Positions 41,517 through 49,128 of a stretch of 49,128 bases of DNA are shown piece after piece. Position 1 is the stretch's first letter; each line of letters starts with the position of its first letter. Location: contig JAOOBR010000008.1 of NCBI GenBank assembly GCA_028404565.1, forward strand, positions 1 to 49,128. The letters are read 5' to 3'. The notes beneath the pieces are model-generated. The model saw only the letters and a program-made list of their open reading frames with translations, was not told the DNA's origin and ran no database searches. This DNA is from Pseudomonadota bacterium (GTDB lineage Bacteria > Pseudomonadota > Gammaproteobacteria > Magnimaribacterales > D2472). A program made the translations under genes and the position numbers.

Positions 41517-43670
41517 TTGAAAGGAAAAATTAATTATAGCGTTACCGATGGAATTGCAATTCTTGAGGTTGATAATCCACCGGTCAATCCTCTTAGTGAT
41601 GGCGTAAGACATGGTCTTATAGAAAGTATGGAAAAAGCAGAATCTGATGACAGTGTTGTTGGTATTGTGCTTACAGGTAAAGGTAGATCATTCATTGCAG
41701 GAGCAGATATTTCCGAATTTGGCCAACAGATAGAAGGGCCTTCTATTCACGACGCTTTTGAAAAAATTGAAAAATCGACAAAGCCTGTTATTGCCGCAAT
41801 TAACGGATCTGCTCTTGGTGGTGGATTAGAAACAGCTTTATGTTGCCATTACAGAGTCTCATCAAAGCAAGGTTTTATAGGCTTGCCTGAAGTAAATCTT
41901 GGGTTGTTGCCAGGTGCAGGTGGAACTCAACGTCTCCCCCGTCTAGTCGGGCCAGCTGAAGCCCTCAAAATAATGCTTTCAGGAAGGCATATACCTGCTG
42001 TAAAGGCTTTAGATATGGGTGTTATAGACTCATTATCTGAAGGAGACATAGTAGAAGATGCTGTTGCATTTGCTAAAGATGTAGCAGAGAAAAATGAAAC
42101 ACATCCACTAGTGAGAGACCTTAATGAGAAGGTGCTCGCTGCAAGAGGTGATGAGAGCATAATTTCAGAAGCGAGAGCACTTGCAGCAAAAACAAGAAAA
42201 GGGCAATTTGCGCCTGGAAAGATCATTCAATGTGTGGAAGAAGCAATAAATTTAGATGATTTTGATGAAGGAATGAAAAAAGAAGCTGAATATTTCATTG
42301 AATGTCTTCTAAATCCTCAAAGAGAGGCAATGATTCATATCTTTTTTGGTGAGAGAGCTGCTTCAAAGATTAATGATGTTCCGAAAGAGACACCAAAAAT
42401 GGATATTAATAAAGCAGGAATAATTGGCTCGGGAACAATGGGTGGAGGAATAGCGATGTGCTTTGCAAACATTGGTATACCGGTTCATATTGTTGATCAA
42501 GATGAAGAAAACCTTAAAAAAGGTTTAGCAGCTATAGAAAGAAACTATAAGTTTATGGTTGATAGAGGAAGAATGTCGGCTGAACAAATGGAAAAAACTT
42601 TTGGTCTTATTTCATCAGGTCTTTCTTATGAAGAAATTTCTGATGTTGATATTGTTATTGAGGCTGTATATGAAAACTTAGACCTAAAACTAGAGATATT
42701 TAAGAAACTAGATGAAGCTGTCAAAGATGATGCAATCCTTGCATCAAATACTTCTGGGCTTGATGTTGATGCCCTAGCAGATTGTACTAAAAGGCCTGGG
42801 AAAGTAGTGGGCACTCACTTTTTTAGTCCTGCAAATGTAATGCGGCTGTTGGAAGTTGTGCGTGGTGAAAAAACATCTGACGAAACACTTGCTACTATTA
42901 TGTCGCTTGGAAAGGCCCTTAAAAAGGCTCCAGTTGTATCTCTAAATGCGCCAGGGTTTATTGGAAATAGAATGCTCTTTGGGTATACAACTCAAGCAAA
43001 TAAACTCCTATTAGAAGGAGCTCTGCCCCATCAAGTTGATTCTGCACTTGAGAATTTCGGCATGAGCATGGGTCCATTTAGAATGCTTGATCTCGTTGGT
43101 CTAGACTTAGGATGGAGAGCTAGAAAGCTTAGTGGGACCGAATCACCAATTACGGCAAAAATAAATGATGCATTATGTGACTTGGACAGATATGGCCAAA
43201 AAAATGGCAAGGGCTTTTATAACTATGTTGAGGGTTCGAGAGCTCCACACCCTGCTCCTGAAAATGAAGCCATATATGAACAAGTTTCTAAAGATAATGG
43301 CTTTGAAAGAAGAGAAATATCTGATCAGGAGATAATTGATAGGTGCATATTGGCTCTAGTTAACGAGGGAGCAAAGATTCTCGAAGAAGGAGTAGCTCAA
43401 CGATCAGGAGATATGGATGTTGTATATATTAATGGTTATGGCTTTCCAATTTGGAGAGGAGGACCAATGCAATATGCAAATATGGAAGGTCTTGATGTAA
43501 TTTCGGCCAAAATTGATGAATTTGCAAATAACGATCCTGAATTTTGGCGAAAAGCTGATTTAATAGAGAGTCTAAGCGAAACCAAAGGTAGATTTGGAGA
43601 TGCGCCAGCACCTGAAGACAGAAAGCCTGTTTCAGGTTTCAATAAATCATCAGTTGCTGGTAATTTATAA
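41517..43670 (+). CDS. Bifunctional enoyl-CoA hydratase / 3-hydroxyacyl-CoA dehydrogenase
   Basis: 717 residues from TTG 41517. The crotonase half (about 1-200) has SFIAGADISEF, SALGGGLETALCCHYRV and GLPEVNLGLLPGAGGTQRLP with the two Glu acids. The dehydrogenase half begins at AGIIGSGTMGGGIAMCFANI (about 300) with NAD-binding Gly and Asp; THFFSPANVMRLLEVV carries the catalytic His, followed by two C-terminal helical domains. It performs the hydration and oxidation steps of beta-oxidation. The arrangement is closer to the peroxisomal-type/FadJ-like proteins than FadB; no thiolase gene is adjacent. The 3' end overlaps the convergent transpeptidase by 6 nt. Confidence 0.93.
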   Translation: MKGKINYSVTDGIAILEVDNPPVNPLSDGVRHGLIESMEKAESDDSVVGIVLTGKGRSFIAGADISEFGQQIEGPSIHDAFEKIEKSTKPVIAAINGSALGGGLETALCCHYRVSSKQGFIGLPEVNLGLLPGAGGTQRLPRLVGPAEALKIMLSGRHIPAVKALDMGVIDSLSEGDIVEDAVAFAKDVAEKNETHPLVRDLNEKVLAARGDESIISEARALAAKTRKGQFAPGKIIQCVEEAINLDDFDEGMKKEAEYFIECLLNPQREAMIHIFFGERAASKINDVPKETPKMDINKAGIIGSGTMGGGIAMCFANIGIPVHIVDQDEENLKKGLAAIERNYKFMVDRGRMSAEQMEKTFGLISSGLSYEEISDVDIVIEAVYENLDLKLEIFKKLDEAVKDDAILASNTSGLDVDALADCTKRPGKVVGTHFFSPANVMRLLEVVRGEKTSDETLATIMSLGKALKKAPVVSLNAPGFIGNRMLFGYTTQANKLLLEGALPHQVDSALENFGMSMGPFRMLDLVGLDLGWRARKLSGTESPITAKINDALCDLDRYGQKNGKGFYNYVEGSRAPHPAPENEAIYEQVSKDNGFERREISDQEIIDRCILALVNEGAKILEEGVAQRSGDMDVVYINGYGFPIWRGGPMQYANMEGLDVISAKIDEFANNDPEFWRKADLIESLSETKGRFGDAPAPEDRKPVSGFNKSSVAGNL

Positions 43671-44192
43671 TACTATATTAACTTTTGTCCCTTTTTCGAC
43701 TAGGCTAAATAGTTCAATTACGTCCTGATTGAACATTCTTATGCAACCATGAGACGCTTTTTCACCTATTAAACCCTCTTCCGGCGTGCCATGTATATAG
43801 ATATATCGATAAAAAGAGTCTACATTACCGCCCTTATTGAAACCCTCCTCAGTTCCCTCTAACCAAAGTATTCTTGACGTTACATGATCATCTTCTGAAT
43901 CATAATCATCATGATAAATTTCAGCTAATTTACCAGTATTTATTCTTTCTTTAAAAATAATATTTTTAGGTGCATCTGCACCAATTTTTTCTTTTATTAT
44001 GTGTTTTCCTAGAGGTGTTTTAAATGAATTCTCGATTTGACCTTCGCCATATGAAGACGAGGATATAGGGTAGGAAATAACAAGATCTCCCCTATTATCA
44101 AGAAGAAAAAGTCTTTGTTGACTAATATCAACAAGAATCTCAGCACTTGAAAGACCAGAAAAGGCAATTAAAAATAATAAATACTTACGCAT
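43665..44192 (-). CDS. L,D-transpeptidase (YkuD), exported
   Basis: 175 residues with a signal peptide (MRKYLLFLIAFSGLSSA). The YkuD domain fills the rest: LVDISQQRLFLLDNRG, YPISSSSYGEGQ, YIHGTPEEG and the catalytic SHGCIRMFNQDVIEL (His and Cys). It makes 3-3 cross-links or attaches proteins to murein in the periplasm. No LysM or binding domain is present. It overlaps lnt by 8 nt, so it is the last gene of the miaB-lnt run. Confidence 0.93.
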   Translation of the reverse strand: MRKYLLFLIAFSGLSSAEILVDISQQRLFLLDNRGDLVISYPISSSSYGEGQIENSFKTPLGKHIIKEKIGADAPKNIIFKERINTGKLAEIYHDDYDSEDDHVTSRILWLEGTEEGFNKGGNVDSFYRYIYIHGTPEEGLIGEKASHGCIRMFNQDVIELFSLVEKGTKVNIVL

Positions 44193-45642
44193 TCTTCATT
44201 CTAACAAAAAATATTTTGATTGAAACAATTAAAAGATATAAATATAGAAGCAAATTGCCATATTTATTATAAAACGTGCGTACATCTGTGGGTACAAGCT
44301 TAACGTGGAGTACGCCTGAAGTTCCTTTACCCATATAATCAACAATTGTTCCTTTACTATCTATAAGCGCTGATATACCATCATTTGTGGCTCTAACAAT
44401 TGGAATGTTATTTTCTATAGATCTTATTCTTGATATCTCGAGATGCTGATAAGGGCCAAAGGAATTTCCAAACCAAGTATCATTACTGACGTTAATGAGG
44501 TAATTGGAGGTTTTGACGTCTTTTCTTACCATTTCACCAAAGACTATGTCAAAGCAAACAAGTGGTGAAAAGCTTCCATATCCTACATTCATTTGTTTTG
44601 AACTATCGCCCCTTGTCATATTTGACATGGGCATATCAAAGAATGAAATTAATCCCCTTAAAAAGCTTTCAAATGGAATATATTCCCCAAATGGTACAAG
44701 TTTTCTTTTGTTATATTTTATTTCTTGCTCAGAATTTATTATTGAATTGTATAAATTTCCATCCTGATAACTAAAAAACCCGCTGATCAATGGCTTTTCT
44801 ATGTTTTTAATTAAACTTTGGCTTCTTGCAGATTCTGAAGTATAGGGTAATGGAGCTTCGGGCCAAACCAAAATATCAGCTTTTTCTGCAGCTTGAGAAG
44901 ATAAACTTACAAATTCCTGTTCAATGTCATTTAAATAGTCATTATCAAATTTCTTAAAAGGATCTGTAGAGGGTTGAATGATTGCTAAATTAACAATATC
45001 TCCATCACTTTTATTGCTTTCAAAAATATTTGGTGACATAAGGCTTATGAATAAGAATAAGTTAAACGCCAATAAATAGGTTTTGTTTGAATATAAAACT
45101 ACATTTGAGGCTACAAACATATATAGCAAAAGAGATAAACCTGAAACGCCGATCAAACCATATAGGATTTCATAAGGGGTATCTAAAAAAATGTATCCTG
45201 GCAATAGCCACGGGAATCCCCCTAAAAAGTAATACCTACCGAATTCAACTAAAATTAGTATAAAGGGTACGAACAAAAGGAGGTTATTTGATTTGTTAAT
45301 AATAACTCTTTTTAACAATAGAATTGGTAGAAAAAAGAATATGATGCAGCCAATTGATAATATTAAGAATAATAGAATTGATCCCAATAAACTTACATTC
45401 CCGTAATAGTAAATACTTACTATTATCCATGATGTTCCAATTGCCCAATACCCAAACGACCATAGAAATAGGTTATTTAAATTCCTATTATCATTTGATC
45501 TAAATAGTTTATAGATTAGATAGGTGTAACTTACAACTAGCGCGTACTTAAATGAAAAAGGTGCAAATGATAATACTCCAATTGAGCCAAACAATACTGG
45601 CTCAAAGTATTTTCTCAAACTAAGTAATAATTGAGATGCCAA
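44185..45642 (-). CDS. lnt: Apolipoprotein N-acyltransferase
   Basis: 485 residues. Six or so N-terminal membrane helices (about 15-215) precede a nitrilase-type domain. The catalytic triad is visible: Glu in LVWPEAPLPYTS, Lys in KRKLVPFGEYIPFE and Cys in PLVCFDIVFGE. It adds the third acyl chain to outer-membrane lipoproteins, of which at least three candidates are encoded in this window. It overlaps corC by 23 nt. Confidence 0.96.
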   Translation of the reverse strand: MASQLLLSLRKYFEPVLFGSIGVLSFAPFSFKYALVVSYTYLIYKLFRSNDNRNLNNLFLWSFGYWAIGTSWIIVSIYYYGNVSLLGSILLFLILSIGCIIFFFLPILLLKRVIINKSNNLLLFVPFILILVEFGRYYFLGGFPWLLPGYIFLDTPYEILYGLIGVSGLSLLLYMFVASNVVLYSNKTYLLAFNLFLFISLMSPNIFESNKSDGDIVNLAIIQPSTDPFKKFDNDYLNDIEQEFVSLSSQAAEKADILVWPEAPLPYTSESARSQSLIKNIEKPLISGFFSYQDGNLYNSIINSEQEIKYNKRKLVPFGEYIPFESFLRGLISFFDMPMSNMTRGDSSKQMNVGYGSFSPLVCFDIVFGEMVRKDVKTSNYLINVSNDTWFGNSFGPYQHLEISRIRSIENNIPIVRATNDGISALIDSKGTIVDYMGKGTSGVLHVKLVPTDVRTFYNKYGNLLLYLYLLIVSIKIFFVRMKNA

Positions 45643-46465
45643 TTTTTTTAATTCGACGTTTATCTGCAGCTGTGACGACTAGCTCAATTGATTCAACAAT
45701 AATTTTATCGCCAACTTTTGGAAGTATTCCTAATTTTTTGGTCATATATCCGCCCAAAGTCTCAACTGAGCTTTCATTTAAATTAATCTCAAATTTTTCT
45801 TCGAATTCATCTATTTCGATCTTTGCATCGGCAATGAACTCCTTTTCTGATACCTGAATGAGATCAAGGTCATCGATATCGTGCTCATCTTCTATTTCAC
45901 CAACTAATTCCTCTAAAATATCTTCGATAGTTACCAAGCCGCATATTTCTCCATATTCATCAATTACAACAGCTAAATGTGACTTATCTTTTTTAAATTC
46001 TTCAAGAAGTGAATCCGCGCGTTTTGTCTCAGGTACAACTTTTGCATCTCTCATTATTGAATCTAAATTTACCTCTTCATTTATAGATAGAAGTGGCAAT
46101 AGGTCTTTTGCTAGAAGGATTCCTTCTACCTTCTTCTTTTTTTCATTTATGACTGGATATCTTGAATGGCCAGATTCAATTACAGTCTCAAGAAGTTTCT
46201 CAGATGAATCATCAATGTAGATATTTACCATTTCAACTTTTGGAATCATTATTTCCTTAACCGAGGTTGCTCTTAATTTAATTGCATTTTCAGCAATTGA
46301 GAATGCAACCTCATCAATAATATCTGATGATAGAGAGCTTTCTAGAACCTCTGTAACATCTTCTATATTTTTTGGTTTGATAAAAAGAATATTTCTTACA
46401 AAAGCTCGGAACCTTTGATAAAAAGAGGAGGGCGCGTCTTCCTTATTTTTTATTATTTTATTCAT
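45620..46465 (-). CDS. corC: CBS-domain protein CorC (YbeX)
   Basis: 281 residues. Two CBS domains (about 75-190; VKEIMIPKVEMVNIYIDD, SRYPVINEKKKKVEGILLAKDLL, HLAVVIDEYGEICGLVTIEDILEE) and a C-terminal CorC/HlyC domain (about 205-280, GGYMTKKLGILPKVGD) match E. coli CorC. It lacks the membrane DUF21 domain. Roles in Mg/Co efflux and ribosome-linked functions are proposed for the family. It overlaps ybeY by 4 nt and lnt by 23 nt. Confidence 0.94.
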   Translation of the reverse strand: MNKIIKNKEDAPSSFYQRFRAFVRNILFIKPKNIEDVTEVLESSLSSDIIDEVAFSIAENAIKLRATSVKEIMIPKVEMVNIYIDDSSEKLLETVIESGHSRYPVINEKKKKVEGILLAKDLLPLLSINEEVNLDSIMRDAKVVPETKRADSLLEEFKKDKSHLAVVIDEYGEICGLVTIEDILEELVGEIEDEHDIDDLDLIQVSEKEFIADAKIEIDEFEEKFEINLNESSVETLGGYMTKKLGILPKVGDKIIVESIELVVTAADKRRIKKIGISIIT

Positions 46466-46911
46466 ATTAAATAAGGATCGCCTATTTTTAGTTTTTTTAA
46501 GATTCTTATCTCTTCTTTTTCCATATCTTTTCTTTGTATTGTTTTAGTGTGGTCATGACCAAAGATATGAAGAATCCCATGAATGAGCATATGACTAATG
46601 TGATCGTTAATACTTTTCCCTTGCGATGCTGCCTCTTTTTCAAGATAAGGATAACATATTGCAATATCCCCAAATTCTTGAGTCTGTTCTTTGGATTCAT
46701 CATCGTTTACAAATGCAAGTACATTGGTATTTTTATCTTTATTTCTAAATGTCTTATTCAGCTCTTGCATTTCTGTATTGCAAACAATCTTTACATTTAT
46801 TTTCTTATTTGTTTTTTCTCTCTCACAAAAGACTATGTCAGCAACTTCTTTCATAGCTTGAAGCTGACTATTCGATAAAAATTTATTTGGATCAGAAATG
46901 TTTAGGCTCAA
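46462..46911 (-). CDS. ybeY: Endoribonuclease YbeY
   Basis: 149 residues. The zinc motif HMLIHGILHIFGHDH gives the H3 signature, and MQELNKTFRNKDKNTNVLAF is the second conserved block. YbeY processes 16S rRNA 3' ends and takes part in ribosome quality control. It overlaps both neighbours by 4 nt. Confidence 0.96.
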   Translation of the reverse strand: MSLNISDPNKFLSNSQLQAMKEVADIVFCEREKTNKKINVKIVCNTEMQELNKTFRNKDKNTNVLAFVNDDESKEQTQEFGDIAICYPYLEKEAASQGKSINDHISHMLIHGILHIFGHDHTKTIQRKDMEKEEIRILKKLKIGDPYLI

Positions 46912-47870
46912 TTTTCTTCTAACCTTTTATCGTATGCATCTACTATTTTCTTTACTAAAGGATGTCGAACTACATCTTTTGAATTAAATCTCGTAAAACC
47001 TATTCCATCTGTTCCATCTAGGAGGTCAACAGCATCTTTAAGCCCAGAATATATATTCTTTGGAAGATCTATTTGTGTTAGATCGCCATTAATGACTGCA
47101 TAAGAGCCAAAACCCATTCTGGTAAGAAACATTTTCATTTGTTCTGTGGTTGTATTCTGACTTTCATCCATAATGATAAAAGAGTTATTAAGAGTCCTCC
47201 CTCGCATATATGCAAGAGGTGCTATCTCTATAATCTCTCTATTCATTAACCTCTCCGATTTTTCAAAACCTATCATTTGATACATTGCATCATAAAGAGG
47301 TCTTAGATATGGATCTACTTTTTGAGAAAGGTCACCAGGTAAAAATCCTAACTTCTCGCCTGCTTCAACTGCTGGCCTAATTAACACAATCTTTTCAACT
47401 TTCTTATCAAGAAGAAACTCAATAGCTAATGCCATGGCAAGAAAAGTCTTTCCTGTTCCTGCAGGCCCAATTCCAAAATTAATTTCATTATGTTTAATGC
47501 TTTGAATGTATTTTGATTGATTGATTGATCTTGGTTTGATAGTTTTCTTTGGAGTCTTAATTATTATGTCTTCATAGTCTTCACTGGAGGAATCTTCCTT
47601 CACTTCTTGTATGCAAAGATGAAGAGTCTCTTTAGTGATTTCAACTCCCTTACCAGCAGCTTCATAAAGCTTCTTAAGCGCATCTGATGCTAATTTAACA
47701 TCTTCATCGTGCCCAGTTATCTTCAATTTATTTCCGTTTTGGAAAACTTTAACTTTAAAAGACTTCTCAATAAACTTTATGTTTCCATTTAGCTCACCAA
47801 CAAATCTCACCAAGACATTTGCATCTGGTGGAGAAAGAATAAGATTTTTCGGGCTCTCTTTATCAGGCAT
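46908..47870 (-). CDS. ybeZ: PhoH-like ATPase YbeZ
   Basis: 320 residues. An N-terminal KH-like region (about 20-100) precedes the PhoH ATPase: Walker A GPAGTGKTFLAMALA, VLIRPAVEAGEKLGFLPGDL, and Walker B FIIMDESQNTT. The family partners YbeY in rRNA processing. Its start overlaps the miaB stop by 1 nt. Confidence 0.96.
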   Translation of the reverse strand: MPDKESPKNLILSPPDANVLVRFVGELNGNIKFIEKSFKVKVFQNGNKLKITGHDEDVKLASDALKKLYEAAGKGVEITKETLHLCIQEVKEDSSSEDYEDIIIKTPKKTIKPRSINQSKYIQSIKHNEINFGIGPAGTGKTFLAMALAIEFLLDKKVEKIVLIRPAVEAGEKLGFLPGDLSQKVDPYLRPLYDAMYQMIGFEKSERLMNREIIEIAPLAYMRGRTLNNSFIIMDESQNTTTEQMKMFLTRMGFGSYAVINGDLTQIDLPKNIYSGLKDAVDLLDGTDGIGFTRFNSKDVVRHPLVKKIVDAYDKRLEEN

Positions 47871-49128
47871 TAATTATGAAGAGTCCCTCTAAGGCAGTGT
47901 GGTAAAGCATCTATAATTTGAATATTAATTAATTGTCCAATTAAATCAACATTATTTGCAGAAAAATTTACAACCCGGTTACATATCGTCCTTCCTTGGA
48001 GTTGTCCAGGATCTCTTTTTGATTGACCCATTACAAGACAATTTTGGATTGATCCAACCTTTTTTCTACTATAGCCAAATGACAACTGGCTAAGTCTTGT
48101 TTGAAGAATTGAGAGACGTTCTTTTTTTTCTTCTCTAGAAACATCATCTGGCATATCTGCAGCAGTGGTGTTTGGTCTAGGACTGTAGATAAAACTAAAA
48201 GATTCATCAAATTGGACTTCATTAATAACATCCATAGTATCTTTGAAGTCTTCCTTTGTTTCTCCTGGGAAGCCAACAATAAAATCAGATGAGAAGCTCA
48301 TTTCAGGTCTCACAGATTTAATACGACTAATTAAATCCATGTATTTTTCAACATTGTATCTTCTTCTCATTAGTTTTAAGATTCTGTCTGATCCGCTCTG
48401 GATTGGTAAATGAACATGACTAACTAACTCAGGAACCTTGTCATAAACCTCAACTAAGTCTTCTTTAAATTCATGAGGATGGCTTGTAGTAAATCTTATC
48501 CTTTCAATATTCTCAATTTTAGCTGCTTCTTCTATTAACTTCGCAAGTGACGATTTTTCCCCGTTGTGCATACCTTTAAAATTATTAACATTTTGTCCAA
48601 GGAAATGAATCTCTCTGGCTCCTTGATCTGCAAGCTTGGAAACCTCATTTAAAATGTCTTTAAAGTCTCTTGAGACTTCGTGCCCTCTTGTTTTTGGTAC
48701 AACACAAAATGAGCAATACTTATTGCAACCCTCCATTATTGATACAAAAACTGATGGGCCCTCAGCTTTTGGAGATGCAAGATGATCAAACTTTTCTAAT
48801 TTTGGAAATGAGATATCAATTTGATTTACATTACTCCTCTCTTTTTCATTATAAAGACCAGGAAGTTTATGAAGTGTTTGTGGTCCAAAAACTATATCAA
48901 CTGATGGTGCGCGTTTAATAATTTTCTCCCCTTCCTGAGAGGCTACACAGCCCCCGATAGCAATTTTTAAATTAGGATTTTTTTCTTTTATTTTTCTCCA
49001 TCTACCAATCTGATGAAAAACTCTTTCTTGAGCTTTTTCTCTTATTGAGCATGTGTTCAAAATTAATAGATCGGCCTGCTCTTCAGATTCAGCTAACTCA
49101 AAGTCTTCTTTCTCTTGGAGAAGATCAA
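47870..49128 (-). CDS. miaB: tRNA-2-methylthio-N6-isopentenyladenosine synthase MiaB, 5' end missing
   Basis: The gene runs off the right edge; about 419 residues are visible and roughly 30-40 N-terminal residues are missing. The frame stays open upstream of [18 protein letters not shown]. The first [4Fe-4S] site cysteines (NTCSIR, GGCVAS), the radical-SAM motif [11 protein letters not shown] and a C-terminal TRAM domain ([11 protein letters not shown]) are present. It methylthiolates A37 in tRNAs reading UNN codons. It is the first gene of the ybeZ-ybeY-corC-lnt operon. Confidence 0.95.
   Translation of the reverse strand, partial: DLLQEKEDFELAESEEQADLLILNTCSIREKAQERVFHQIGRWRKIKEKNPNLKIAIGGCVASQEGEKIIKRAPSVDIVFGPQTLHKLPGLYNEKERSNVNQIDISFPKLEKFDHLASPKAEGPSVFVSIMEGCNKYCSFCVVPKTRGHEVSRDFKDILNEVSKLADQGAREIHFLGQNVNNFKGMHNGEKSSLAKLIEEAAKIENIERIRFTTSHPHEFKEDLVEVYDKVPELVSHVHLPIQSGSDRILKLMRRRYNVEKYMDLISRIKSVRPEMSFSSDFIVGFPGETKEDFKDTMDVINEVQFDESFSFIYSPRPNTTAADMPDDVSREEKKERLSILQTRLSQLSFGYSRKKVGSIQNCLVMGQSKRDPGQLQGRTICNRVVNFSANNVDLIGQLINIQIIDALPHCLRGTLHN

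Noticed and set aside
45636..46220. Two plus-strand ORFs opposite corC, rich in Ser and Ile
   Set aside because: They are antisense shadows of a clearly conserved gene, with no SD, motif or promoter.
46534..46878. 114-codon plus-strand ORF opposite ybeY
   Set aside because: It is the complement of the YbeY coding sequence; no independent support.

Overview
The window is a densely packed, AT-rich chromosomal segment from a gammaproteobacterium. Gene order repeatedly matches blocks known from Pseudomonas and Escherichia: miaB-ybeZ-ybeY-corC-lnt, pepP-ubiH beside zapA-ssrS-fau, divergent ilvA/rpiA, divergent priA/rpmE, nnrD-tsaE-amidase, thiE-hemL, pcnB near acs, and tyrS near mepM-anmK-erpA. 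Low GC (judged by eye), gaps often under 30 bp, overlapping genes, frequent TTG/GTG starts and a mix of prolyl oligopeptidase, epoxide hydrolase and PutA suggest a streamlined marine lineage such as SAR86. That placement is inference. I see no IS element, prophage, CRISPR array or rRNA operon.

Region by region. 1-1740: 3' end of a large surface protein (cadherin-like, SdrD-like, cupredoxin and His-rich parts) and its terminator. 1761-6862: a peroxiredoxin-like protein, a secreted purple-acid-phosphatase-type enzyme, a lone tRNA-Ile(GAT), a YciC-like membrane protein and a lipoprotein prolyl oligopeptidase. 6863-13566: a tyrS with an internal frameshifting deletion, putA, then mepM-anmK converging on erpA. 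13618-21380: hemG divergent from a run thiE-hemL-pfkB kinase-pcnB-deoxynucleoside kinase-acs-lipoprotein. 21377-25297: a NUDIX/MBL pair divergent from an alpha/beta hydrolase plus a membrane-anchored paraoxonase-like propeller. 25300-29768: nnrD-tsaE-amidase converging on priA. 29828-31374: ribosomal proteins L31 (type B) and L28, then an iron-binding lipoprotein behind a near-ideal Fur box. 31390-35127: ubiH, pepP, a coiled-coil protein, zapA, 6S RNA, fau. 35121-38511: a DUF5916-type outer-membrane barrel with an apparent ATT start, and an epoxide hydrolase. 38512-43670: ilvA/rpiA, a periplasmic glutathione peroxidase, a 25-residue membrane peptide behind a two-hairpin leader, and a bifunctional beta-oxidation enzyme. 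43665-49128: L,D-transpeptidase and the lnt-corC-ybeY-ybeZ-miaB block.

Functionally the window is mostly housekeeping: cell-wall turnover and recycling, heme and thiamine synthesis, translation and RNA processing, ubiquinone, NAD(P)HX repair and catabolism of proline, acetate, fatty acids and peptides. The most unusual signals are not classic accessory systems. They are (a) a nine-codon-plus ORF copying the start of L31 just before rpmE2, (b) the unannotated 25-residue peptide with its structured leader, (c) an ATT start codon, (d) the tyrS deletion, and (e) a recurring -10-like hexamer 6-7 nt upstream of first-in-unit start codons, which suggests many leaderless mRNAs.
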